44,198 nt of DNA from Microtetraspora sp. NBRC 16547 (GTDB lineage: Bacteria; Actinomycetota; Actinomycetes; Streptosporangiales; Streptosporangiaceae). Both the position numbers and the translations under genes were made by a program. Positions 31,332 through 38,762 of this stretch are shown piece by piece. The notes under the pieces are model-generated. The model saw only the letters and a list, made by a program, of their open reading frames with translations. It did not search any database and was not told the DNA's origin. The stretch covers positions 1-44,198 of the forward strand of contig NZ_BSSE01000041.1 of NCBI RefSeq assembly GCF_030268965.1, written 5' to 3'. Position 1 is the stretch's first letter. Each line of letters opens with the position of its first letter.

Positions 31332-33487
31332 CGAGGTTCGACGAGCCGCTGAAGCGGGCACTGGGCAGGACGGCGGGCCCGCTGGAGCGCGCGCTCGGCA
31401 TCGCCACGGTGGGGGAGCTGCTCCGTCACTACCCGCGTAGATACGCCGAGCGCGGCGAGCTGACCCCGATCTCGTCGCTGGAGCACGACGAGCACGTCAC
31501 CGTTGTAGCCAGGGTGGCGGCGCTGCAACGCCGGCCGATGAAGAACCGGAAGGGCACCTGGCTGGACGTCGAGGTTACCGACGGCGAGGAGCGGCTGCAC
31601 CTGGCCTTCTTCGGCAAGGGCGGCCACGCGGCGGAGCAGCGGCTGACCCCCGGCACCGAGGCGATGTTCTCCGGAAAGGTCAACGTCTTCCCTCTGCCGA
31701 GCGGCCGGCGCCGGGTGTCCCTCACCCATCCCGAATACGAGACCGAGGAGACCGAGGACGCGGCGGAGTTCGCCGCCGCGCCGGTCCCGATCTATCCCTC
31801 GGCGCAGGGCCTGGCGACGTGGACGATCCGCCGCGCGGTGCGCACCGTGCTCGACGTGCTGACGCTCGACGATCCGCTGCCGTCCGAGATCAGGCACAGG
31901 CACGGTCTCCCGGAGCTTGAGGTGGCGCTCCGCTACGTCCACCGGCCCAGAAACCACGCCGACATCACCCTGGCCCGCCGGCGGCTCAAGTTCGACGAGG
32001 CGTTCCTGCTCCAGTCCGTGCTGGCCCGGCGCAGGATTGCGGCCTCCGCCTGGCCGGCCCGCGCGCGGCCGGGGCGTCCCGACGGCCTGTTGCGCGACTT
32101 CGAGGCGCGGCTGCCCTTCGAGCTCACCGAGGGCCAACGCCAGGTCGGTGAGGAGATCGCGGCGGATCTGGCCCGCGAGCACCCCATGCACCGGCTGCTC
32201 CAGGGAGAGGTGGGCGCGGGCAAGACGGTGGTCGCGCTGCGCGCCATGTTGCAGGTGGTCGACTCGGGAGGGCAGGCGGCGCTCCTCGCCCCCACCGAGG
32301 TGCTGGCCCAGCAACACCACAGGTCGATCACCGGCATGCTCGGCGACCTCGCGACCGGAGGCATGTTCGGCGGCACGGGCGTGGGCCTGCTGACCGGGTC
32401 CATGGGCGCGGCCGCGCGGCGGAGCGCTCTGCTCGACGCCGCCTCGGGCGCCGCCGGGATCGTGGTCGGCACCCACGCCCTGATCCAGGAGCACGTCCAG
32501 TTCGCCGATCTCGGGCTGCTCGTCGTGGACGAGCAGCACCGGTTCGGCGTCGAGCAGCGCGACGCGCTCCGGGAGAAGGGTGGCGGCGGCAGGCCCCACG
32601 TGCTGGTCATGACGGCCACCCCCATCCCGCGGACGGTCGCGATGACCGTGTTCGGCGACCTGGAGGTCTCCACGCTGTCCCAACTGCCGTCCGGCCGCGC
32701 CCCGATCACCACGCACGTGGTGCCGGCCGCGGAGAAGCCGCACTTCCTCGACCGCACCTGGGAGCGGGTCCGCGAGGAGGTCGGGCTGGGCCGCCAGGCG
32801 TACATCGTCTGCCCGCGCATCGGCGACCAGGAGGGCGACGAGGGCGACCTCGGCAAGGGCGACGAGGAGCGCAGGCCGCCGCTGGCCGTGCTCGACGTGG
32901 CGGAGATGCTCGCCGAGGGCCCGTTGCACGGCATGAGGGTTGGCGTCCTGCACGGCAAGCTCCCCCCGGAGGAGAAGGACGCGGTGATGCGGTCCTTCAC
33001 CAAGGGGGAGATCGACGTGCTCGTGGCGACCACGGTCATCGAGGTGGGCGTCGATGTGAGGAACGCCTCAGTCATGATCATCATGGACGCGGACCGGTTC
33101 GGCGTCTCCCAGCTGCACCAGCTGCGGGGCAGGGTCGGGCGCGGCGGCCTGCCCGGGCTGTGCCTGCTGGTGAGCGAGGCCCCCGCGGGCTCTCCGGCGC
33201 GGACGCGCCTGGACGCGGTGGCCGCGACGCTGGATGGGTTCGAGCTGTCCCGGGTGGACCTCGAGCAGCGGCGTGAGGGCGACGTCCTCGGTGCCGCGCA
33301 GTCAGGCCGCAAGTCGTCCCTGAAGATGTTGCAGCTGCTCCGCGACGAGGACGTCATCGAGGCCGCCAGGGAGGAGGCCACCGCGGTGCTGTCGGCCGAC
33401 CCCGAGCTGGAGGGTCATCCGGCGCTGCGGGCCGAGCTCGACGCCCTGATCGTGGACGAGCGCGCCGAATACCTGGAGAAGGCCTGA
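31328..33487 (+). CDS. recG: ATP-dependent DNA helicase RecG
   Basis: 719 residues; remodels stalled replication forks and branched DNA. An N-terminal OB/wedge domain (VTVVARVAALQRRPMKNRKGTW, FFGKGG) is followed by a DEAD-like helicase: GEVGAGKTVVALRA (Walker A near residue 300), DEQHRFGVEQR (motif II), TATPIPRTVAMT (motif III), and VATTVIEVGVDVRNA with QLHQLRGRVGRG (motifs V-VI). Normal length. GGGGGGC before the ATG may act as ribosome site. Confidence 0.96.
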   Translation: MTRFDEPLKRALGRTAGPLERALGIATVGELLRHYPRRYAERGELTPISSLEHDEHVTVVARVAALQRRPMKNRKGTWLDVEVTDGEERLHLAFFGKGGHAAEQRLTPGTEAMFSGKVNVFPLPSGRRRVSLTHPEYETEETEDAAEFAAAPVPIYPSAQGLATWTIRRAVRTVLDVLTLDDPLPSEIRHRHGLPELEVALRYVHRPRNHADITLARRRLKFDEAFLLQSVLARRRIAASAWPARARPGRPDGLLRDFEARLPFELTEGQRQVGEEIAADLAREHPMHRLLQGEVGAGKTVVALRAMLQVVDSGGQAALLAPTEVLAQQHHRSITGMLGDLATGGMFGGTGVGLLTGSMGAAARRSALLDAASGAAGIVVGTHALIQEHVQFADLGLLVVDEQHRFGVEQRDALREKGGGGRPHVLVMTATPIPRTVAMTVFGDLEVSTLSQLPSGRAPITTHVVPAAEKPHFLDRTWERVREEVGLGRQAYIVCPRIGDQEGDEGDLGKGDEERRPPLAVLDVAEMLAEGPLHGMRVGVLHGKLPPEEKDAVMRSFTKGEIDVLVATTVIEVGVDVRNASVMIIMDADRFGVSQLHQLRGRVGRGGLPGLCLLVSEAPAGSPARTRLDAVAATLDGFELSRVDLEQRREGDVLGAAQSGRKSSLKMLQLLRDEDVIEAAREEATAVLSADPELEGHPALRAELDALIVDERAEYLEKA

Positions 33488-33533
33488 GCGGCCCCTGGTC
33501 GACGTGACGGGGCAAAGACTGACGGGAGGGGCA

Positions 33534-33595
33534 CTAGATCTCGAAAAGGTGACCTAGATCTCAAAAAGGTCGACGTAGATCTCAGAAAGGCCGCA
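33534..33595 (+). repeat. Three phased 20-21 bp direct repeats (TAGATCTC...AAAGG)
   Basis: Three copies of TAGATCTC(A/G)(A/G)AAAGG start at 33535, 33555 and 33576, so they lie two helical turns apart. Each contains the palindrome AGATCT. They lie 45 bases after recG. The spacing fits a cooperative DNA-binding site array; no binding protein is known. Confidence 0.8.
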
Positions 33596-33646
33596 AAACC
33601 GGCAAAGTACTGCCGCCGTGGCGGCCTCGCACATGAGAATGACCCA

Positions 33647-33720
33647 GGGCCCAGCCTTGGGACGGCCTCCCCCCGAATGCCGTCCCCGGCTGGGCCCACC
33701 CTCGGGTCAGGTGCCGAGGG
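33647..33720. other. Two large consecutive hairpins upstream of rsmD
   Basis: An 18-bp stem with one small internal bulge pairs 33647-33666 with 33679-33697 (GGGCCCAGCC/GGCTGGGCCC and GGGACGGC/GCCGTCCC). A second stem pairs CCCTCGG (33699-33705) with CCGAGGG (33714-33720). They may end recG transcription or form a structured RNA. The rest of 33488-33944 holds no convincing gene. Confidence 0.6.
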
Positions 33721-33944
33721 CGCCGGCGTGCGGAAGGGCTCACGATCACACCGGCCGGCCTCCCCCTGGGTCACCTTGAAGGCCGCAGACTCATCATGCG
33801 GAACGCGGCGGCCTCGCGATACCGCTCTTACCCATTCGTCGCCACCCCTTGCCCACTCTTGACCGCCTGAGATCCGGTCACGCTCCCACACGGGAGGCCG
33901 CACCGGCGTCCCGGACCTCTCCCCGGGAGCGGGACAATGAACGA

Positions 33945-34514
33945 ATGACGCGGGTCATCGCAGGTAGCGCCGGAGGACGAAGGCTGGCAGTGCCGCCGGG
34001 CAGAGGCACCAGACCGACGAGCGATCGGGCGAGAGAGGGGCTGTTCTCGACCGTGGGCTCGCTTTTGGGCTCGCTTGACGGAGCCCGGGTCCTCGATCTC
34101 TACGCCGGGTCGGGAGCCGTCGGCCTGGAGGCGCTGAGCAGGGGCGCGGCGCACGCGCTCCTTGTCGAGTCCGACGCGAAGGCCGTTCGGACGATCAGGG
34201 AGAACATCGCAGCTCTCGGCCTGCCCGGGGCCGTGCTCAGGCCGGAGAAGGTCGAGCGGGTCCTGGCCCAGGGGTGTGCGGAGCCGTACGACTTCGTGTT
34301 CGCCGATCCGCCGTACTCGGTCACGGACGAGATGGTCACCAGGGTCCTGGAGACGCTCCGCTCGGAAGGGTGGCTCGGCGAGGGCGCTCTGGTCGCGATC
34401 GAACGCGAGTCCAGGGGGAAGGACCTGGTCTGGCCGCCGGGTTTCGAAGAGGACAGGGTCCGTCGTTACGGAGAAGCGGCCGTTTGGTACGGTCACGCAG
34501 CCGGGAACCCGTAA
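33945..34514 (+). CDS. rsmD: 16S rRNA (guanine966-N2)-methyltransferase
   Basis: 189 residues. Rossmann methyltransferase: MTRVIAGSAGGRRLAVPPG, RPTSDRAREGLFS, VLDLYAGSGAVGLEALSRGA (SAM site near residue 47) and the catalytic FADPPYS (motif IV, near residue 125). It modifies 16S rRNA during small-subunit assembly. The ATG at 33945 follows GACAAT by 6 bases and no Shine-Dalgarno, so it is probably leaderless; the longer frame is rejected. coaD follows at 15 bases, the usual pair. Confidence 0.94.
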   Translation: MTRVIAGSAGGRRLAVPPGRGTRPTSDRAREGLFSTVGSLLGSLDGARVLDLYAGSGAVGLEALSRGAAHALLVESDAKAVRTIRENIAALGLPGAVLRPEKVERVLAQGCAEPYDFVFADPPYSVTDEMVTRVLETLRSEGWLGEGALVAIERESRGKDLVWPPGFEEDRVRRYGEAAVWYGHAAGNP

Positions 34515-34529
34515 ACCTGGGGGTGCGCC

Positions 34530-35006
34530 TTGCGTCGCGTCGTATGCCCGGGGTCCTTCGACCCCGTGACCAACGGACATCTGGACATCATCGGCCGGAC
34601 CTCGCGACTGTACGACGAGGTCGTCGTAGCCGTGCTGATCAACATCGAGAAGACCGGGTTGTTCACCGTGGAGGAGCGGATAGAGATGCTCGAAGCGGTG
34701 ACCAAGGAGTACGGCAACGTCCGAGTGGAGAAGTTCCACGGACTGCTGGTCGACTACTGCCGGCAGAACGACATCGCGGCGATCGTGAAAGGCCTCCGCG
34801 CGGTCAGCGACTTCGACTACGAGCTCCAGATGGCGCAGCTGAACTACCGCATGTCCGGGGTGGAGACGCTGTTCATGTCCACCAACCCGGAGTACTCCTT
34901 CCTCTCGTCGAGCAGGTTGAAGGAGATCGCACGGTATGGTGGGGACGTATCCGGCCTGGTCCCGGACCTCGTCCAGCGGCTGCTCGTCGAGCGGCTTAGA
35001 GGCTGA
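34530..35006 (+). CDS. coaD: Phosphopantetheine adenylyltransferase
   Basis: Next-to-last step of coenzyme A synthesis. 158 residues: VCPGSFDPVTNGHLDIIGR carries the (T/H)xGH nucleotidyltransferase motif, IVKGLRAVSDFDYELQMAQLN is the family signature, and SFLSSSRLKEIARYGGDV the C-terminal ATP loop. It starts with TTG, with GGGGG upstream; no ATG or GTG is in frame nearby. Co-transcribed with rsmD. Confidence 0.96.
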   Translation: MRRVVCPGSFDPVTNGHLDIIGRTSRLYDEVVVAVLINIEKTGLFTVEERIEMLEAVTKEYGNVRVEKFHGLLVDYCRQNDIAAIVKGLRAVSDFDYELQMAQLNYRMSGVETLFMSTNPEYSFLSSSRLKEIARYGGDVSGLVPDLVQRLLVERLRG

Positions 35007-35058
35007 CCATCGGCTGGTATCCTTTCTAATCGGCCTTGCACGACGGCGGTGATTCGTC

Positions 35059-35634
35059 ATGCCTAACGAGAGCAGGATGACTCTGCACACCCTCGACCCC
35101 CGAGCCCCTTGGGTGATCTCCACTCACGATCTGGGACGGCGACCGGGGTCGATGCGCAGAATCAGCCCGGTTCTTCCGGCACCGGCGGACCTCGCGGTCG
35201 GCATGATCGGCGTTCCCAAGGACGCCGACGTCGAGCTGGACATCCGGCTCGAGGCGGTGATGGAAGGCGTGCTCGTCACGGGCACGGCGCGGACTCCTCT
35301 CAGTGGAGAATGTTCGCGCTGCCTGGATCCGCTGACCTCGGAGATCGAGGTCGGTTTCCAGGAGCTCTTCTTCTACTCGGCGGAGGACGCCGGAGAGGAC
35401 GACTTGCTCCTCGACGGCGAACTGCTCGATCTCGAGCCGATATTCCGTGACGCGGTGGTGCTCTCACTGCCGCTGAGTCCGATGTGCAGTGAGGACTGCC
35501 CCGGTCTCTGCTCGGAATGCGGGGTCAAGCTGGCGGAAGCCGGCTCGGACCACCGGCACGAGCGGATCGACGCGCGCTGGGCGTCGCTGCAAGGTTTGGT
35601 TGTGGACAACAAAGAAGACGATCAGGAGGGTTGA
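35059..35634 (+). CDS. DUF177 (YceD-like) protein
   Basis: 191 residues. It has the YceD/DUF177 pattern: [26 protein letters not shown], then [33 protein letters not shown] and [16 protein letters not shown]. The cysteines form one or two metal-binding knots. The gene is almost always directly before rpmF; in plants and bacteria the family is tied to 23S rRNA or large-subunit assembly. The next gene starts at its stop (GGGTTGACGTG). A second in-frame ATG at 35077 is also possible. Confidence 0.9.
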   Translation: MPNESRMTLHTLDPRAPWVISTHDLGRRPGSMRRISPVLPAPADLAVGMIGVPKDADVELDIRLEAVMEGVLVTGTARTPLSGECSRCLDPLTSEIEVGFQELFFYSAEDAGEDDLLLDGELLDLEPIFRDAVVLSLPLSPMCSEDCPGLCSECGVKLAEAGSDHRHERIDARWASLQGLVVDNKEDDQEG

Positions 35635-35635
35635 C

Positions 35636-35815
35636 GTGGCCGTCCCCAAGCGGAAGATGTCGCGGAGCAACACCCGCGCCCGCAGGTCCCAGTGGAAGGC
35701 CGCCGCGGTCGCGCTCGTGAGCTGCCCCCAGTGCCGCTCGCCGAAGCGCCCGCACGTGGCGTGCCCGAGCTGTGGCACCTACAACCGCCGTCAGGTCATC
35801 GAGCCGTCGGCCTGA
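35636..35815 (+). CDS. rpmF: Large-subunit ribosomal protein bL32, zinc-binding form
   Basis: 59 residues: [40 protein letters not shown]. The two CXXC pairs mark the zinc form. The GTG start has AGGAGG 6 bases upstream, within the DUF177 stop region, so it is translationally linked. A strong terminator follows. Confidence 0.97.
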   Translation: MAVPKRKMSRSNTRARRSQWKAAAVALVSCPQCRSPKRPHVACPSCGTYNRRQVIEPSA

Positions 35816-35836
35816 TCGCGCGATAAGCGGACAGGG

Positions 35837-35872
35837 ACGCCGACCGGGTCGTCAAGACGCCCCGGTCGGCGT
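35837..35872 (+). terminator. Terminator of the DUF177-rpmF unit
   Basis: A perfect 12-bp stem (35837-35848 with 35861-35872) with a 12-base loop, 21 bases after rpmF. Confidence 0.85.
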
Positions 35873-35938
35873 TACCTTGCTCTCAGCGCGTACGGTGGCG
35901 AGCGGAGGCACGAGCGACAGGCGATATGTGCCCGCGGC

Positions 35939-35989
35939 CGTGGTGGACGCCGGGAGGCCCCAGTCTCTGGGAAACCGGCGCCCACCACG
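35939..35989 (+). promoter_or_regulatory. Long hairpin in the rnc leader, possible RNase III self-cleavage site
   Basis: A 15-bp stem with one A-C mismatch pairs 35939-35953 with 35975-35989. Its 21-base loop holds a further CCCAG/CTGGG stem. It lies 67 bases before the rnc start codon. Long leader duplexes cut by RNase III itself are the known way rnc limits its own expression in several bacteria; here this is inference. Confidence 0.55.
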
Positions 35990-36055
35990 TCTTCGGGCTT
36001 CTCACCGACCTTGTCACCGTGCGGCGTCGCCATGCACAGGTGAACAGGAGGAACG

Positions 36056-36802
36056 GTGGGCGCAGCGATGAAGCCGGTACCAGTGGAGATCGCCAGAGAC
36101 GAGCTGGCGGGCGAGATCGGTGTCGGTCTCAGCACGGGCATTCTGGAGCGGGCGCTCACGCACCGCTCCTACGCGTACGAGAACGGCGGCCTGCCGACGA
36201 ACGAGCGCCTGGAGTTCCTGGGCGACTCGGTGCTCGGGCTGGTGGTCACCGACACGCTGTTCCGGGGGCACCCGGACCTTCCGGAGGGGCAGCTCGCCAA
36301 GCTGCGCGCCGCGGTGGTCAACATGCGGGCGCTCGCGGGCGTGGCCCGCGGACTGAACCTCGGGAAGTACCTCCGGCTCGGCCGGGGCGAGGAGGGCACC
36401 GGCGGGCGGGACAAGTCCTCGATCCTCGCCGACACCCTTGAGGCGCTGATCGGCACCGTGTACGTGGACAAGGGCCTGGACGAGGCGTTCCGCGTCGTCC
36501 ACCTGCTCTTCGACCCGTTGATCACGCGTTCCGCCTCGCTGGGCGCGGGCCTCGACTGGAAGACCTCGTTGCAGGAGCTGACCGCCGCCGAGATGCTCGG
36601 CGTCCCGGAGTACCACGTCGAGGAGAGCGGTCCCGATCACGCGAAGTCCTTCGTGGCCACCGTCCGCGTCGGCGGCACGGAGTACGGCACGGGCGCGGGA
36701 CGGAGCAAGAAAGAGGCGGAGCAGCAGGCCGCCGAGGCGGCGTGGACGGCGATCCGCGCCATCCACGAGGCCAGGGAGGGCGCCGGGCTCGGCCAGAGCT
36801 GA
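36056..36802 (+). CDS. rnc: Ribonuclease III
   Basis: 248 residues; cuts double-stranded RNA in rRNA processing and mRNA control. The signature [18 protein letters not shown] (near residue 42) holds the catalytic Glu/Asp, and [18 protein letters not shown] the second acidic cluster. A C-terminal dsRNA-binding domain ([38 protein letters not shown]) completes it. GTG at 36056 is chosen for GGAGG 4 bases upstream; ATG 36068 is the alternative. mutM follows at 33 bases. Confidence 0.96.
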   Translation: MGAAMKPVPVEIARDELAGEIGVGLSTGILERALTHRSYAYENGGLPTNERLEFLGDSVLGLVVTDTLFRGHPDLPEGQLAKLRAAVVNMRALAGVARGLNLGKYLRLGRGEEGTGGRDKSSILADTLEALIGTVYVDKGLDEAFRVVHLLFDPLITRSASLGAGLDWKTSLQELTAAEMLGVPEYHVEESGPDHAKSFVATVRVGGTEYGTGAGRSKKEAEQQAAEAAWTAIRAIHEAREGAGLGQS

Positions 36803-36835
36803 GCCGCGTCCTCCGGAACGAGCTGAGGAGGCGGG

Positions 36836-37798
36836 ATGCCTGAGCTGCCCGAGGTCGAGGTCGTCAGGCGCGGGCTCGACCAATGGGTTTCCGGCCGGAC
36901 GATCGCCTCGGCCGAGGTGCTTCATCCGCGTGCGGTCCGCAGGAACGCCGGGGAGCTCTCCGACCAGCTGAAGGGCCGGGAGATCCGCTCCGCCGAACGG
37001 CGTGGCAAATATCTCTGGCTCCCGCTCGGCGACGAGGGGACGCACGACCGTTCAGAAGCGGCGGACGAGCACCTCACCGGACCGGAGACGGACCTGGGCG
37101 TGGGAGAGCATTCGGCGGGGGAGGCGCTGCTCGCCCATCTGGGCATGAGCGGCCAGCTTCTGGTGATCGAGCCGGACGCCCCGCTGGAGAAGCACCTCCG
37201 GGTCCGGATCGGCTTCGCCGACGGTGGCCCCGACCTGCGTTTCGTCGACCAGCGCACGTTCGGTCACGTCCTCGTCGCGCCTATGATCGTCCCCGCGCGG
37301 CCGCCGGGCGCCGTGGCGTTCCGGCCGGTGCCGGAACCGGTGGCGCACATCGCGCCGGATCCGTTCGAGGACGTTTTCGACGACGCGGAGTTCGCCGCCA
37401 GGTTGCGCCGGCGGCGTACCGGGATCAAGCGGGCGCTTCTCGACCAGTCGCTGATCAGCGGGGTCGGCAACATCTACGCCGACGAGGCGCTGTGGCGGGC
37501 CCGGCTGCACTGGGCGCGGCCCACCGAGACGCTGAGCACGAAGAAGATCGCCGAGCTCCTGGCCGCCGCCCGCGCGGTGATGAACGAGGCGCTGGGGGAG
37601 GGCGGGACGTCCTTCGACAGCCTGTACGTGAACGTCAACGGCGAGAGCGGCTACTTCGACCGCTCGCTGGCCGTGTACGGCAGGCGGGACGAGCCCTGTC
37701 GCCGCTGTGGCACCCCGATCAGGCGGGAGGCGTTCATGAACAGGTCCTCCTACAGTTGCCCCCGGTGCCAGCCGCGTCCGCGGGACGCCCGCCCCTGA
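36836..37798 (+). CDS. mutM: Formamidopyrimidine-DNA glycosylase
   Basis: 320 residues; removes 8-oxoguanine and ring-opened purines. [13 protein letters not shown] gives the catalytic Pro and Glu, RRGKYLWL the Lys, [15 protein letters not shown] the helix-two-turn-helix, and [11 protein letters not shown] with CPRC the C-terminal zinc finger. Longer than the usual 270-290 because of about 30 polar residues between [11 protein letters not shown] and [13 protein letters not shown] (near 68-98) and a Pro-rich linker near 150-178. Start supported by GAGGAGGCGGG. Confidence 0.96.
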   Translation: MPELPEVEVVRRGLDQWVSGRTIASAEVLHPRAVRRNAGELSDQLKGREIRSAERRGKYLWLPLGDEGTHDRSEAADEHLTGPETDLGVGEHSAGEALLAHLGMSGQLLVIEPDAPLEKHLRVRIGFADGGPDLRFVDQRTFGHVLVAPMIVPARPPGAVAFRPVPEPVAHIAPDPFEDVFDDAEFAARLRRRRTGIKRALLDQSLISGVGNIYADEALWRARLHWARPTETLSTKKIAELLAAARAVMNEALGEGGTSFDSLYVNVNGESGYFDRSLAVYGRRDEPCRRCGTPIRREAFMNRSSYSCPRCQPRPRDARP

Positions 37799-37854
37799 CC
37801 GCCTCGCAAGGGACGGTTTCCGGGGGAACGGCGGCCTCTTGGATACTGGGAGTC

Positions 37855-38124
37855 ATGATCCGGTTGACGGCATGGGTGCGCGGACGGGTTCAGGGCGTGG
37901 GGTTCCGCTGGTGGACCCGGGCCAGGGCGCTGGAGCTCGGGCTCGCCGGCTGGGCGACGAACCTGTCCGACGGCAGGGTTGAGATCGTGGCCGAAGGTCC
38001 ACGGGAATCATGCGAGTCGCTCCTTGGACTGCTCAGAGGCGGCGACACGCCGGGGCGAGTGGATGGCGTTACAGAGCGTTGGAGTGACGCTAAGGGCGGT
38101 TTGGTGGGTTTTGTCGAGCGATAG
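37855..38124 (+). CDS. acyP: Acylphosphatase
   Basis: 89 residues: [20 protein letters not shown] holds the phosphate-binding loop and catalytic Arg, and [20 protein letters not shown] the catalytic Asn. It hydrolyses acyl phosphates in the cytosol. GATACT lies 7 bases before the ATG and GGGAG also precedes it. The position before smc is conserved in actinomycetes. Confidence 0.94.
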   Translation: MIRLTAWVRGRVQGVGFRWWTRARALELGLAGWATNLSDGRVEIVAEGPRESCESLLGLLRGGDTPGRVDGVTERWSDAKGGLVGFVER

Positions 38125-38203
38125 CCCTTCCTTCAGGCGTCGCAAATGCGGTATATTTACATGTCGGGAGTGCCCATCGGTGCGTCTGTGTGAAGCGTTC
38201 AAC

Positions 38204-38232
38204 TTGACCGCATCCAATGCCGGTGCGACTCT
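38204..38232 (+). promoter_or_regulatory. Candidate promoter of the 64-residue coiled-coil gene
   Basis: TTGACC (38204-38209) and GACTCT (38227-38232) are 17 bases apart, 80 bases before the gene. The region 38125-38312 has no other convincing content. Confidence 0.4.
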
Positions 38233-38312
38233 TGAGAGGAACCACGCGCACCCCTCCCGCGGCATGAAGTGCGCGAACCAGTCTGGTCACTCAGCGTGGA
38301 GGACCCTTTACT

Positions 38313-38507
38313 ATGGCGAAGGCTCTACTCGGCCACGTCGGCGGTCCTGACCCTCGAATGGTCTCCGAAATGCGCCGTCTCCAGCAGCGCATCCGGGACC
38401 TGGAGGCAGAACTTACCCGGCTCCAGGCACAGAACGATGCGCTGGCGGCGCAGTCTCGGGATGAGGCACTGGTCCGGCTGCAGGATCGCGAGCCGGCCCT
38501 CACCTGA
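38313..38507 (+). CDS. Small coiled-coil protein between acyP and smc
   Basis: 64 residues: a short conserved head (MAKALLGHVGGPDPRMVSEM) and a leucine-heptad helix (RRLQQRIRDLEAELTRLQAQNDALAAQ) that would form a parallel coiled coil. GGAGG lies 10 bases before the ATG, and it has its own promoter and terminator, so it is a real gene. A similar small protein is recalled from the same place in other actinomycetes. Function unknown; a partner or adaptor role is possible. Confidence 0.8.
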   Translation: MAKALLGHVGGPDPRMVSEMRRLQQRIRDLEAELTRLQAQNDALAAQSRDEALVRLQDREPALT

Positions 38508-38529
38508 GGCCGGAAGAGGAATCACCGTC

Positions 38530-38554
38530 AGGGACGCCTGCCAAAGGCGTCCCT
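38530..38554 (+). terminator. Terminator after the coiled-coil gene
   Basis: A perfect 10-bp stem (38530-38539 with 38545-38554) followed by TGTCATTTG. Confidence 0.8.
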
Positions 38555-38609
38555 TGTCATTTGTGTACCTAAATCCTGATTCGTGGCTGATTGAAACGCA
38601 TTCGTGCCG

Positions 38610-38638
38610 TTACGTCTTCCCGGTGGCGGTCCGATAAT
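38610..38638 (+). promoter_or_regulatory. Candidate smc promoter
   Basis: TTACGT (38610-38615) and GATAAT (38633-38638) are 17 bases apart, about 125 bases before smc, in a visibly AT-richer stretch. Confidence 0.5.
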
Positions 38639-38762
38639 CTCGTTCCCGCATAAAGTTGTCCCTATAGGTATTCCACGACGGGACTTACGGGTGATATCGA
38701 TGCCTCTCGTCTCAGGGGACCGGTAGTCTTCCCGGAAAGCTGGGCAGGGAGGGGGCCGGTCG

